Notes: generated from the letters alone by a model not told the origin. A stretch of 64,000 nt of DNA from Adiantum capillus-veneris (GCA_014529385.2 CM043953.1:79038338-79102337), one strand, 5' to 3'; positions 46,001 to 52,129 are shown, counted from the first letter of the stretch. Numbers and translations: made by a program.

Positions 46001-46586
46001 GTACAATCATGTGAATTTAAAGCCTTAATGCAGACTGTCGATTGCAAGGTACCAAGAATAGGAGCCAATTCCGATAGGTTGAGTCTGTAGCACAAAGTAA
46101 TTTATAGTGAAATACCAGTATGCCCACGACCCTAACTTCTGTACTTGACAGGCCACTCACAGACAAAGCAAATGCTGAAGGGGTTGAGCTTGTGAATGCT
46201 GCATTTTTCCGCAGGCTCCAAGTGGACAGCTATGGAGAAAACCTTTGGATGGCGCCACTTTGAGGTAGCATGCAAGCAGAAGGGAGGAAGAGACTGGTTT
46301 CTGGAGCTTGTTGCCACCTGTGATCCGGAGACTCGGTTTTGGCTCAATGCAAAAAACCTCAAGGTATTTATGTTCTCCTAGTTCGCAGAAATACTGGTGG
46401 TGAAGATTTAATGCTCTCATATATGTGCAGGATAGAGAGATGTGGAGCATGGGATGGCTTCAAAAGGAGCATATTTTTGCAGCTCAGGAGAATCGTACTA
46501 CATGCAAGGCATGTAAAGGTGCAGGAAGATTGAGCTGCAATGCATGTGGCCATGAAGACAAACAAGAAGACATCATTAATGTGTAG
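18688..46586 (+). CDS. Gene 1: DnaJ-type CxxC zinc-finger protein, four exons
   Basis: Exons 18688-18862, 18953-19051, 46215-46363 and 46431-46586 join in frame to 192 residues plus a stop. Four CxxC motifs (residues 54-57, 65-68, 166-169, 177-180) include [16 protein letters not shown] and CKACKGAG, the DnaJ cysteine-rich zinc-binding pattern without a J domain. Between the pairs is a conserved-looking block, [17 protein letters not shown]...[29 protein letters not shown]. From memory this resembles plant proteins named chaperone protein dnaJ-related, several of which are plastid redox or assembly factors. The first 43 residues are basic with few acids, compatible with a plastid transit peptide (inference). 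The start is the first ATG after an in-frame stop at 18655. Splice sites are clean and phase-matched. Intron 2 is about 27.2 kb. This appears to be an intact host gene. Confidence 0.85.
18863..18952 (+). other. Gene 1 intron 1 (GC-AG, 90 bp)
   Basis: It starts GCAATC and ends TTCTGCTTAG. A (CT)n tract at about 18866-18908 fills almost half of it. Removing it restores [15 protein letters not shown]. Confidence 0.75.
18866..18908 (+). repeat. (CT)n microsatellite in intron 1
   Basis: A pure CT dinucleotide run of about 43 bp, starting only a few bases after the 5' splice site. Confidence 0.95.
18953..19051 (+). CDS. Gene 1 exon 2
   Basis: A 99-bp exon coding [20 protein letters not shown] and on to RIV, with the second CxxC motif. 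The acceptor is CTGCTTAG and the donor is G|GTATGA. The split Gly codon is completed by exon 3 (GC). Confidence 0.88.
19056..19095 (+). repeat. (GA)n microsatellite at the start of intron 2
   Basis: A pure AG run of 40 bp beginning four bases inside the intron. Confidence 0.95.
19202..19262 (-). repeat. tRNA-like SINE head (candidate)
   Basis: The minus strand reads GGCGTGGTGGTTAGAGCAC (A-box region) and, about 25 bases on, GTGGGTTCGAGGC (B-box like, one mismatch to GGTTCGANNCC). The spacing fits a tRNA-derived Pol III promoter. No full cloverleaf is possible and no poly-A or T tail was delimited, so a SINE relic is more likely than a tRNA gene. Confidence 0.5.
19270..20012. other. Intronic non-coding DNA
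   Basis: No coding sequence was recognised. A short motif (CCGGTTGGAAATTGAAAATG at 19490) resembles the stretch CCGGTTAGAAATTCAAGATA near 47900, hinting at an old shared repeat. Confidence 0.4.
20013..20202 (+). repeat. gypsy-1 LTR (candidate, 190 bp)
   Basis: It starts TGTCAAAG and ends CTTTTGACA, an inverted terminal repeat with TG/CA ends, directly before the primer site. A (CT)n run at 20123-20161 lies inside. The left boundary is inferred from the inverted terminal match only. Confidence 0.55.
20203..20214 (+). other. gypsy-1 primer binding site
   Basis: TGGTATCAGAGC, a perfect tRNA-iMet primer site, immediately after TTTTGACA. Confidence 0.85.
20215..20776 (+). other. gypsy-1 gag region, no open frame
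   Basis: This is the position of gag, but frames are short and no zinc knuckle was found. It is likely deleted and decayed. Confidence 0.45.
20777..21493 (+). pseudogene. gypsy-1 protease and start of RT
   Basis: The first piece (109 codons) gives [40 protein letters not shown] and KNNAVVDY, the C-terminal half of a gypsy aspartic protease. The active-site DSG is not present. A second piece (21103-21384) is the pre-RT linker, ending in [10 protein letters not shown]; then come [12 protein letters not shown] and [11 protein letters not shown], the entry to RT, in another frame. Homology stops at the LTR at 21495. Confidence 0.78.
21495..22165 (-). repeat. 3' LTR of the non-autonomous element
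   Basis: It runs from TGTCACAAGACC to GCAGTTTGTGACA on the plus strand, with inverted ends TGTCACA/TGTGACA. It contains three GTACA...TGCCA(C/T)GT-type units at about 21868-21985 with ACGT cores. The first 65 bp match 23831-23895. Confidence 0.75.
22166..22178 (-). other. Polypurine tract
   Basis: The minus strand reads CAAGAAGGGGGGA directly before the 3' LTR. Confidence 0.75.
22552..22967. repeat. Two interleaved short-repeat families
   Basis: Family A (ACTCCTCCCGCATAACCTA...GGTCCGGGCCGGGAG) is at 22552, 22612 and 22742. Family B (ACGCTCCCCAGACAT...GTCGTTCGGAGGTTT) is at about 22801, 22855 and 22910, with a weaker copy near 22670. Each unit is partly self-complementary (CTCC...GGAG), so each could form a small hairpin. 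Confidence 0.8.
23818..23829 (-). other. Primer binding site of the non-autonomous element
   Basis: The minus strand reads TGGTATCAGAGC, one base inside the LTR end CTTGTGACA. Confidence 0.8.
23831..23895 (-). repeat. 5' LTR fragment
   Basis: It matches the first 65 bp of 21495-22165 (ACCACGTGCCAATAGAAAAG block), then switches abruptly to gypsy-2 coding sequence. Confidence 0.8.
23896..24109 (-). pseudogene. gypsy-2 chromodomain
   Basis: [34 protein letters not shown] and [12 protein letters not shown] form a chromodomain-like fold at the integrase C-terminus. Such domains direct integration of chromoviruses into particular chromatin. The frame runs on artificially through the joined LTR piece. 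Confidence 0.72.
24139..25133 (-). pseudogene. gypsy-2 integrase core and C-terminus
   Basis: [19 protein letters not shown] (first Asp), [13 protein letters not shown] (second Asp), [20 protein letters not shown] (Glu region), then [20 protein letters not shown] and the [25 protein letters not shown] tail (the GPF/Y module). Frameshifts occur near 24900 and 24400. A 174-bp segment is tandemly repeated (24156 and 24330), duplicating the GPF/Y region. Confidence 0.85.
24156..24503. repeat. Tandem duplication, 174-bp unit
   Basis: GGCTAACATGAAAAACAGG starts at 24156 and again at 24330; the units are almost identical. It lies within the integrase C-terminus. Confidence 0.9.
25134..25940 (-). 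pseudogene. gypsy-2 RNase H and integrase zinc finger
   Basis: The open piece 25354-25734 starts [20 protein letters not shown] and has [17 protein letters not shown], the end of the gypsy RNase H, then the linker to integrase. Further down are remnants of the HHCC finger ([25 protein letters not shown]) with stops. The TDH-type RNase H core is only partly readable. Confidence 0.75.
25941..26746 (-). pseudogene. gypsy-2 reverse transcriptase
   Basis: The open piece 26276-26746 reads [31 protein letters not shown] [56 protein letters not shown] and [11 protein letters not shown], then degenerates. The catalytic box, YLDDI in the family, is decayed to FLDGIHI in a second piece (25942-26292). 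Inactive. Confidence 0.85.
26747..26886 (-). other. gypsy-2 protease-RT junction
   Basis: Short stop-interrupted linker between the protease and RT pieces. The corresponding right-arm sequence (near 32580-32700) reads [19 protein letters not shown] in frame, the usual pre-RT segment. Confidence 0.6.
26887..27687 (-). pseudogene. gypsy-2 protease
   Basis: A 266-codon frame. [20 protein letters not shown] is the retropepsin active site, with DSG changed to [16 protein letters not shown] matches the conserved second motif. The C-terminal part is a low-complexity Ser/Asn/Gln linker. The right-arm copy has [11 protein letters not shown] at the same place. Confidence 0.82.
27688..28231 (-). pseudogene. 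gypsy-2 gag, C-terminal part
   Basis: Two pieces (27689-28036 and 28045-28248) correspond to the right-arm gag segment [32 protein letters not shown] and the basic region before the zinc knuckle. They are frame-shifted relative to each other. Confidence 0.72.
28252..28700 (+). pseudogene. Copia protease/pre-integrase fragment inserted in gypsy-2
   Basis: Plus-strand frames give the copia sequence [40 protein letters not shown], a stop, then [20 protein letters not shown] and [10 protein letters not shown] (the HHCC finger). It sits between gag halves that are contiguous in the right arm, so it inserted after the palindrome formed or was lost from the other arm. The short direct repeat GACGGGCA borders it (28229 and 28774). 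Confidence 0.85.
28770..29322 (-). pseudogene. gypsy-2 gag, N-terminal part (left arm)
   Basis: It starts [19 protein letters not shown] and has a heptad-like stretch ([19 protein letters not shown]), then [20 protein letters not shown] and [12 protein letters not shown], a retrotransposon gag motif. It is about 95% identical by eye to 30648 onward on the opposite strand. The frame breaks at the copia insertion. Confidence 0.82.
29342..29599. repeat. Tandem duplication, 129-bp unit, left arm only
   Basis: GAAAAAAACGTCAACTTG starts at 29342 and 29471. The right arm has a single copy (around 30500-30630), so this arose after the arms separated. Confidence 0.9.
29827..29877 (+). repeat. Pol III-type A and B boxes (tRNA-like)
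   Basis: A-box-like TAGCTTGATGG (29827-29837) and a perfect B box GGTTCAACCC (29868-29877), about 30 bases apart. The acceptor arms do not pair, so this is a SINE-like head and not a tRNA gene. A mirrored copy, with a weaker A box, lies in the right arm at about 30210-30280. Confidence 0.45.
30648..31458 (+). pseudogene. gypsy-2 gag (right arm)
   Basis: It begins [20 protein letters not shown] and stays open to 30995; a frameshift then precedes the [16 protein letters not shown] block, and another precedes [20 protein letters not shown] (31196 onward). Structural protein of the element, inactive here. Confidence 0.8.
31459..32349 (+). pseudogene. gypsy-2 gag zinc knuckle and protease (right arm)
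   Basis: A 296-codon frame. A CCHC knuckle, [14 protein letters not shown], is at about residue 92. The protease active site [19 protein letters not shown] (Asp-Asp-Gly instead of Asp-Ser-Gly) and [13 protein letters not shown] follow. It ends at a TAG in the Ser/Asn-rich linker. This is the best preserved gypsy-2 frame. Confidence 0.85.
32565..33002 (+). pseudogene. gypsy-2 RT, N-terminal half (right arm)
   Basis: [62 protein letters not shown] and [20 protein letters not shown]. Homology is cut at about 33002, before the first catalytic motif is complete. Confidence 0.85.
33003..33469. other. GC-rich non-coding segment with C25 run
   Basis: Strongly C-rich on the plus strand (long Pro/Ala frames are a composition effect). 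It has an unbroken C tract at 33084-33108. It is unlike its AT-rich neighbours; it may be a LINE 5' UTR remnant, but I could not align it. Confidence 0.5.
33470..33630 (-). pseudogene. Inverted LINE ORF1 piece
   Basis: The minus strand reads [40 protein letters not shown] and LGDDLTLTQ, matching LINE B ORF1 (61780-61930) almost residue for residue. Confidence 0.85.
33630..34020 (+). pseudogene. LINE ORF2 C-terminus and 3' UTR
   Basis: [20 protein letters not shown] and HRRRLHQRI...LARHARRP match the ends of LINE A and C ORF2. After the stop comes the 3' UTR and the tail GGTCTCATAGGTCGCTTTGG (33961) and CATTTCATTTCAT. Confidence 0.85.
34021..34097 (+). repeat. (CT)n tract between LINE copies
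   Basis: A 77-bp pure CT run joining the 3' end of one LINE fragment to the 5' UTR of LINE A. Confidence 0.95.
34098..34524 (+). other. LINE A 5' UTR
   Basis: GC-rich, with repeated short units around GCAACAGGTCGCG and TGGGCAAC. It is non-coding and likely carries the internal promoter of the element (inference). Confidence 0.6.
34525..35683 (+). pseudogene. LINE A ORF1 (coiled-coil RNA-binding type)
   Basis: It starts [10 protein letters not shown] long charged helical region (about residues 50-240: [50 protein letters not shown]) predicts a coiled coil. It is followed by a domain with [30 protein letters not shown] and [19 protein letters not shown], reminiscent of the RRM plus C-terminal domain of animal L1 ORF1p. 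No CCHC knuckle is seen. A one-base frameshift near 35345 splits the coding sequence (275 codons, then the rest to 35683). It would coat element RNA. Confidence 0.78.
35705..36760 (+). pseudogene. LINE A ORF2, endonuclease domain
   Basis: An APE-type endonuclease starts 20 bp after ORF1: RIAAWNCNG, then DIVFYSETR (family Glu), [27 protein letters not shown]-type [11 protein letters not shown], and [19 protein letters not shown] (family S/T-x-x-D-Y/H region). The domain looks complete. The frame shifts near 36740 into the next piece. Confidence 0.85.
36740..37068 (+). pseudogene. LINE A ORF2, endonuclease-RT linker
   Basis: Helical, basic linker: [57 protein letters not shown]. It continues the endonuclease in a shifted frame. 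It ends at GAGCCATGC, where gypsy-3 is inserted. Confidence 0.82.
37064..37068. other. Target site duplication CATGC (left)
   Basis: CATGC immediately before the gypsy-3 LTR, repeated at 43565-43569. Confidence 0.92.
37069..37633 (+). repeat. gypsy-3 5' LTR
   Basis: TGTCACAAAG to GTCTGTTACA. It has a run of AAACCCTAA telo-box motifs near its start, TATA-like TTAATATAAAAAGAAATA near 37461, and GGGGCGCCAGTC downstream. Confidence 0.93.
37635..37646 (+). other. gypsy-3 primer binding site
   Basis: TGGTATCAGAGC, tRNA-iMet type, one base after the LTR. Confidence 0.92.
37706..38648 (+). pseudogene. gypsy-3 gag, N-terminal part
   Basis: It starts [20 protein letters not shown]; an amber stop at 37808 interrupts it, then [20 protein letters not shown] and a Lys-rich segment ending in a Ser-rich tract (to 38236). 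A frameshift there leads to a further piece ending near 38648 with [20 protein letters not shown], a plant gypsy gag block. At least two breaks. Confidence 0.78.
38657..39262 (+). pseudogene. gypsy-3 gag, core and zinc knuckle
   Basis: A Retrotrans_gag-type core: [55 protein letters not shown]. Then CCHC knuckle [14 protein letters not shown] at about residues 155-168 and an acidic tail. It is open for 201 codons but cut off from the upstream half by a frameshift. Confidence 0.85.
39313..39770 (+). pseudogene. gypsy-3 protease (decayed)
   Basis: Fragments in two frames: an [20 protein letters not shown] segment, [15 protein letters not shown], a stop, then [19 protein letters not shown]. Compared with gypsy-1 (20777 onward) about 30 bp including the [10 protein letters not shown] block are deleted. 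No DSG/DTG active site is visible. Confidence 0.72.
39771..40943 (+). pseudogene. gypsy-3 reverse transcriptase and RNase H
   Basis: A 390-codon frame with all RT blocks: [89 protein letters not shown] and catalytic [10 protein letters not shown] (family YVDDI). RNase H follows ([47 protein letters not shown]). It ends prematurely at WRYFLS in the TDHxSL-LKY region. This part could still be active as RT. Confidence 0.9.
40944..41462 (+). pseudogene. gypsy-3 RNase H end and integrase zinc finger
   Basis: [16 protein letters not shown] closes RNase H in a shifted frame. The integrase HHCC finger follows: [20 protein letters not shown] (HxxxH part), [20 protein letters not shown] and [16 protein letters not shown] directly after PTRP interrupts before the core (W is usual). 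Confidence 0.85.
41463..42132 (+). pseudogene. gypsy-3 integrase core with internal deletion
   Basis: [20 protein letters not shown] contains the first catalytic Asp. The next 45 or so residues of the family are missing, and the frame resumes at [20 protein letters not shown] (second Asp). The Glu region is altered ([20 protein letters not shown], where the family has QTERVNRTLE). The C-terminal [18 protein letters not shown] and [17 protein letters not shown] (GPF/Y-like) follow. The catalytic domain cannot be functional. Confidence 0.85.
42133..42432 (+). pseudogene. gypsy-3 integrase tail with chromodomain
   Basis: After a TGA at 42130, [20 protein letters not shown] continues in frame (HPVFHVS-type end), then [40 protein letters not shown] and [14 protein letters not shown], a chromodomain-like module. 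It ends at a natural-looking TAG. Confidence 0.8.
42433..43004 (+). other. gypsy-3 non-coding 3' region
   Basis: No conserved coding sequence between the chromodomain stop and the polypurine tract. Confidence 0.6.
43005..43017 (+). other. gypsy-3 polypurine tract
   Basis: CAAGAGGGGGGTA lies immediately before the 3' LTR. Confidence 0.8.
43018..43564 (+). repeat. gypsy-3 3' LTR
   Basis: 547 bp, TG...CA, paired with 37069-37633. One telo-box-containing unit present in the 5' LTR is missing here. Confidence 0.93.
43565..43569. other. Target site duplication CATGC (right)
   Basis: Repeat of 37064-37068; LINE A coding sequence resumes here. Confidence 0.92.
43570..44709 (+). pseudogene. LINE A ORF2, reverse transcriptase
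   Basis: It continues from LEPC across the gypsy-3 insertion: [103 protein letters not shown] and the catalytic [12 protein letters not shown], then [13 protein letters not shown]. About seven residues between the HILTVRA and RRRMYCC blocks of LINE C are missing. A TGA at 44707 replaces the Trp of EIWGPSV. Confidence 0.9.
44710..45794 (+). pseudogene. LINE A ORF2, C-terminal domain
   Basis: Three frames continue the protein. [20 protein letters not shown] and [20 protein letters not shown] come first, then [20 protein letters not shown] after a shift near 45030. The final piece has [18 protein letters not shown], a CCHC-type motif like that at the end of L1-clade ORF2, and the basic end [18 protein letters not shown]...LARHPECS. 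Confidence 0.82.
45795..45977 (+). other. LINE A 3' UTR and tail
   Basis: It contains GGTCTCATAGGTCATTCTGG (45915), GACGTTAATATAACATTTC and two CATTT repeats, then TTTCTCCCTCCCC. The same order occurs at the ends of the LINE fragment (34020) and LINE C (60182). Confidence 0.85.
46215..46363 (+). CDS. Gene 1 exon 3
   Basis: A 149-bp exon after acceptor TTTTTCCGCAG; codes [20 protein letters not shown] to [11 protein letters not shown] and ends AAG|GTATTT. The distance from the LINE A tail to this exon is about 240 bp. Confidence 0.87.
46431..46586 (+). CDS. Gene 1 exon 4 (last)
   Basis: It follows a 67-bp intron (GTATTT...ATATGTGCAG). It codes [16 protein letters not shown] and the last two CxxC motifs ([16 protein letters not shown]), ending DIINV and TAG at 46584-46586. 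Confidence 0.87.
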   Translation, partial: DREMWSMGWLQKEHIFAAQENRTTCKACKGAGRLSCNACGHEDKQEDIINV

Positions 46587-48606
46587 AATATGAGAAATTG
46601 GGTCATTCAGATAAGACAGGTGCTTATACATTGGATGATTCCATCTTCTTCTAGCTTATTCAATCTCTCTATTGTATGTATGCATACAAGAGGCATGTGT
46701 GTACTAAATGTGTGTTGGGGCTCTTACAAGCAGGGTTGTCATCATACTGTAAAGTATGATACAGTCATGTACGCAAAAAATACAGTGTATCTCTATTCAT
46801 ATTGTACAGTCTAGATTCTGATGTGTTGTTTCTTCAGCTCTCAGGAACCATTTAATATGCTATGTGTTGAATTGAACGGTCATAAAGCATGGTCGTAGAG
46901 TACGCCGGATTTGTATGATATGGGCATTCCTACACGGTAGGGGAAACCTGCAGGCTTACGAATCATGATACTAGATTTCTCTCTTCAAACTTGATGGAAA
47001 TCTTGTTAAAAGCTACAATTAATTTCTATTTGTGTCTTTACATTCAAATGACCGAGGGGATGGAAGATAAAACTTTTCTTATGTTTTGTTGGCAGCAACT
47101 TATTGAGGCGGTATTAGGGAGAGCCAATGCCAAGAAGTCACTACAAATCTTAATAATTCTACATGAATCCATTTTGAATGCTTGGGGGGTTTGAAATTTG
47201 AGTTTCAGAAGTCTCATATGTTTTTAGGGATAGTTATCAAAACACCCTTTAAGTTAGAAGAAAGTCTCAATATACCCCTCGAATTCTACAAGAATTTCCA
47301 AAACACTCTTGTATCAATTTCAGATGAATTGCTTGCTCCAAATTTTGCATAGTTTAGTCTTTTGAGCCTGCATAAAGGTCTAAGGCCTTAGACCCCACTA
47401 TCCTATGAAACTTTTATTTTTGTGTTTTAACTTAGTGTTGTAGAAAAGAAAATCTTTTGATAGGTAGATAAGTTAGTGGGCGCTCATGGTAGAAATGGTA
47501 TCAAGAAAATGATAAATCATTGTGATTTGGGTAAGCTCGAGAGTTGAGATATGAAGTGGCATAGTGATTCCATGTGAGTTCTCACTTGTGCTTCATAGCA
47601 CTCTCCTCATGTCTCATTCATGCGATGCCATGATCAAGGGCTTCCGTGTGCAAGGGTAATATGCATTCGAATCGAGAGTGCAATGGCAGGTGCAACTCAA
47701 GGGCAAAGTTGTGAGACGGGTAGTAGGTGCTGATGACCAGAAACAAAGATAGGGTATTGATCCCATATTGACCATGGAATGCCAAGCATCCATGGCCAAA
47801 TACCTGCTTGTAAACCACTGCGGTATCAACATTGTTGATATTATTATAGGTGAGTAACCAACCAGTGTTTAGGAAAAATGTGTCCCATCTTATTAGCCTT
47901 AAGCCGGTTAGAAATTCAAGATAGCCCGTTGAGAAGAGTTTAAAGGAGAAATTCCTGTTGGATTTTGCAAGAAAATAGTGTAAATTTTCTAAAAATAAAG
48001 TCTCATTTGCAAGAAATCTACGTAAGAATTGGCTAAGAGGAATTTGTGTCGGTGTTTCCCGACCACTGCTTCTGGCTATTAGAAATAGAGCAAGCTTGTC
48101 AAACATACAGAACTAAGTTCAAATAGTAGCAAAAGAGAAATTTCTAATAGCAATGCAAACCAATTTTTTCTCAACATTACACCATAGTGATCAAGGAGCA
48201 TCCAAAAAAGGCTTAGAAACTTGAAACCCTTAAATCGTTTGTCCTTGCATTTCTGGTTTGATTTTTTTTTAATAGAAATTGACTTGGTATTAGAAAAAAT
48301 AAAGACCTTGTTTTTATAGTTCCTAGCTAAAAACAAGGTTAGTATTAAAACATAACATATTAATATTCTTTGCAAAAATGACTGTTTCCTTTTCCACTGA
48401 CCTTGTACGAGCCATTGTTGTGATGGTGAAGCGAGTGTCGCTTCTCTATCTTGCACGAGTGCTTGTGACTGGATCTAACAGCTTTTCTCCCCCCTCTTTC
48501 TCTCTTGTTTCTTGTGGCTCTGAGAAAAGGTCTAGAGATACCTCTTGTGCAATCCCTTTTTGTGTGCATGCACCTTGCAATCGTAGTGTTTAAGCTCTGA
48601 TACTAG
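46587..48606. other. Intergenic region between convergent genes
   Basis: It includes the 3' UTR of gene 1. A 162-codon minus-strand frame (47618-48106) has no recognised domain and is probably chance. No other gene was found. Confidence 0.5.
48594..48605 (-). other. Primer-site-like sequence
   Basis: The minus strand reads TAGTATCAGAGC, one mismatch from the Met primer site, adjacent to the LTR candidate at 48607. Confidence 0.45.
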
Positions 48607-48833
48607 TGCTGTCTCCAGGCTTGTGCTGTGTTTAAACCTTACAACCTTTCATTTCTAGTGCTAGCCCACAGAGCATTACAAATGCTTTACAAATCCTAAG
48701 GTCCAAGTCATCTTCTTGTATGTACATTAAGAGAATTTTAAGAAACCTTGGCATTTCTTAGTTCAAGGACAAATTGTTTTGTCCTGAAACCTAAGAAACC
48801 GAAAAACGTTAAAACCAGCTACTTTGTTAAACA
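48607..48833 (-). repeat. LTR candidate with primer site and purine tract on opposite sides
   Basis: TGCTGTCTCC to GTTAAACA on the plus strand, 227 bp with TG/CA ends. The primer-site-like sequence flanks its left side and a purine-rich AAAGTGGAGGG (minus strand, 48834 onward) its right side. No second copy lies in the window. Confidence 0.35.
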
Positions 48834-49189
48834 CCCTCCACTTTCCAGTACATCATGAGCCTTAAACAAAACTGAGACAAGAGCCACTTGACTCGTGAAT
48901 ACCATTTAGTTACTAATAAAAAGGCCCAGCAACTTTCACAAGAAACTAAAATAACATGATACAAAGCACAATTAGGGAGTGTGATATTGTTCACAAACAT
49001 GAGAGCACTATCTACGGATCCTCTGAACAATGTGGATGAAATTTACATTCATATTTGTTTCTCCAAATATACCAAAAACACGAGGAAGTGACCAAGGCAG
49101 ATCGTGCAGCATCGCCAGTATGCGTAATTTAGAACCGTTGTCTGTCTTGGAGCTTTCCGGCATTTGGAACTGGTATCTTTTACTAGTTG
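48834..49189. other. 3' flank of gene 2
   Basis: Non-coding; probably the 3' UTR of gene 2 on the minus strand. No poly-A signal could be assigned with confidence. Confidence 0.4.
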
Positions 49190-49415
49190 CTATTTGCCTC
49201 TTGCTTTCATCCTTTCTGCAATCCTTTTTTGAGCAGCCTCAAACTCCTCCTCAGAGGGCTCTTGATGTTTTACCTTAGATTTCTTTGATTTTTCATTCCC
49301 TGAATATTTTGCTTCCAAGGCAGCAGCTAACGAATCCATGGAATTCCTCTGCTTTTGTCGATTCGAGATTATGGCAAATAAGCTAGCCTCAGACCCCTCA
49401 GATGTCTTGCCTCTT
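49190..49415 (-). CDS. DNAJC9: Gene 2 last exon
   Basis: A 226-bp exon after acceptor CTGTGGCAG; codes RGKTSEGSEASLFAIISNRQ and a Lys/Glu-rich tail, stop TAG at 49190-49192. The segment SLFAIISNRQKQR matches the family block before the C-terminus. Confidence 0.87.
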
Positions 49416-52129
49416 CTGCCACAGAGATGTTAGCGTATTAGTATTGCAACACAAGCACCTTCCATGTACATATTGTTATTAGAAACTTACTTTGGTCTCT
49501 TCTGAGCCACGGGTCTCGGTTTCTTTGCTATCTTTTTAGCCCATCTCTTGTAGACATCATACTCTTTCAATTCACCTGCAACACCCAAATTAAATCTCGA
49601 GCCCAGTATCAAGTAAATCATGGCTATGCCAGACTAGCGAACATTCAAGCACCCACCTAGAATCCTCTAATGCACCTGCAGAAATAGCATCTTCATTCTT
49701 GTAAGATTAGCGATGCTACAATATCTGACTTTCTCTACATGAAGAACGGATTACTTTCACTAGCGGCTTGTTATTCTGCTTGTTCAGGCGGTTACTACTA
49801 TTTGCGACTGGACTTCTAAATTATCTGCATTGCCCACTATGACCTCCAGAGTTATGGTCTTGTTTTGCACCTAGGATCTGATAGAAGGGAGTTTTAAGAT
49901 GTCATCTCCTCCGTTTATGCCCGTTCCCTCCAGGGAGAAAGGGCTTTCTTGTGGCTGTGCCCTGCCTTGTTAGGTTAGTCTCTCTCCATTTGGTCATGGC
50001 CATGTTCCCAAGTCTTGTCCGGTCGGACCAGATTTGGTCACGTATAGTGGACACCTTGTTTGGGACCTGTGACTCTTCATATCCCCCATTTATCAGGGTC
50101 CGGCATCTATGCGTAGTCGGGCAGCCCATCTTGATGAGATCTATAGAGGAGAAACCCTAATTCGGTGCCCCTTGAGGCTTGTATGCGGCATCACACTTGT
50201 ATGGAGGTAGTTGAGCAGGACTTGTCTCTCTAGGTAGCTTGGGGGATGTTAAATGTTGGTTCTCAAGTACCTTTCTGACACATTGGTGACATTGTGTTTC
50301 TTCTTTATGGAGGTCAAGTGTGGGAGGAGCATCTCAAAGTCTACTCGAGTCTTGGAAACAGTTTGAGAATGTCCAAAAACGCTTTCTTACAAACTTTCTC
50401 CAAGCTGAGACACAAACATCATATATGCTCCTACTTCTTGAGTCGAGATCTCTTCCAATTGAGTCATGGGCATGGAGAGGGTTGTGGAGTACATGATAAA
50501 GATGAGTCAAAACCCCTCGCATCGACTTCCTACAATTGCATGGGAAGCAAGCATAAAAGTTCCAAAGACGCATAAAAGCAAGATCTTGAGCACGGGGTGG
50601 ATGCAACACATAAAGAAGTGGTTTGGGAGATGGGATGCATTATACTTGCTACATGATGCCTCAATAGACTCCCAAGTGAATGAAGCTTCTCTACATCACC
50701 AATGTATTATGGCTTGGGAGAAATCCATAGGGTAACGCTTCATACATTTTACCACCCATATTGGCCTCGATTAGTACAAAAACATGTTGTTCGCAGAAAG
50801 AGGAAACCATACTCACCCTTGTATGCTTGAGCCTATCCCCTTGACGGCGGTACGCACTATTGCAACCATTCGGCTTAGCTCCCACTCCCTTCAATGCGAG
50901 ATGGCGACGTTGGGCAACCGGAGAAGAGTTCCATCAATTATGCACATTATGCTCACTACAAGTTCGAGAGTCTAAGTTCCGCACACTAGTAGAGTACTCA
51001 ATTTTGCTCGCATCTAAACTTGCTTCCCTCACATTTTCAGCCATGACCTAAACTTACATCCTTTCCTCTCCTAGCCAAAGTGTGGGCTCTCCATTGTGAC
51101 TCGTCACCATGATCCTTGAGCATCGATTCGCATATCAACCCTCCGGATTCCTCCAAAGTGAATGAAGCTTTTCTAAATTGCCAATGTATTACGGCTTGGG
51201 AGGAATCCCGAGGGTCATGCTTCATATATTATACCACCCATATTGCCCTCAATTGCTACAAAACCAAGTTCTTCGGGGAAAGAGGAAACCATACTCTCCC
51301 TTGTATGCTTGAGCCTATCCCCTTGTCAACGATACACACTATTGCAGCCAATCAGCTTAGCTCCCACTCCCTTTAATGCGAGGCGGGGGTGTTGAGACAA
51401 AGGAGAAGAGTCCCATCAATCTTGCACATTATGGAGAGTCCTCAACTTTTGCTCACATCTGAACTTGCTTCCCTCACCATGACCTAAACTTAAATACTTT
51501 CCTCTCCTAGCCATAGTGTGGGCTCTCCATTGCGGCACTCATCACCACGATCCTTGAGCATCGAGTCACATATCAACCATCCGGATTCCTCCACGTGAAT
51601 GAAGCTTTTCTACATCGCCAATGTACTACGGCTTGGGAGGAATCCGGAGGGTCACGCTTCATACATTATAAGCCATATTGCCCCCAATTGCTACAAAACC
51701 ATGTTGTCCACGGAAAGAAGAAATCGTACTCACTTGTATGCTTGGGTCTATCCCCTTGTCGCTGATACGCACTATTACAACCATTCAGCTTAGCTCCCAC
51801 TCCCTTCGATGCAACTTGCAAGACAAGGGCATTGGGACAATGAGAAGAGTCCCATCGATTATGCATATTATACTCACTACAAGTTCGAGAGTCAAGTACC
51901 ACACACCACTAGAGTGCTCAATTTTTGCTCACATCTGAACTTGCTTCCCTCACATTTTCAGCCATGACCCAAATTTACATATGTTCCTCTCCTAGCCAAA
52001 GTGTGGGCTCTCCATTGCGACTCTCATCACCACGATCCTTGAGCATCGAATCACATATCAGTCCCACACATTGTACATCATATGTATCTGTGGTCCCATA
52101 GGTCACATTTGACCTTCGAGGACAACAAT

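Larger units (their letters stand above)
19052..46214 (+). other. Gene 1 intron 2 (27,163 bp)
   Basis: The donor is GTATGAGAG and the acceptor is TTTTTCCGCAG. Splicing joins RIV-G to SKWTAMEK in phase. All transposons between 20.0 and 46.0 kb lie in this intron. Confidence 0.82.

Noticed and set aside
46991-47194. Extra exon of gene 1
   Set aside because: Exon 4 already ends in a stop after the last zinc motif, and this frame shows no family similarity.
47618-48106. 162-codon minus-strand gene in the intergenic region
   Set aside because: No recognisable domain, no supporting splice or codon pattern, and no homology to neighbours; a chance frame is likelier.
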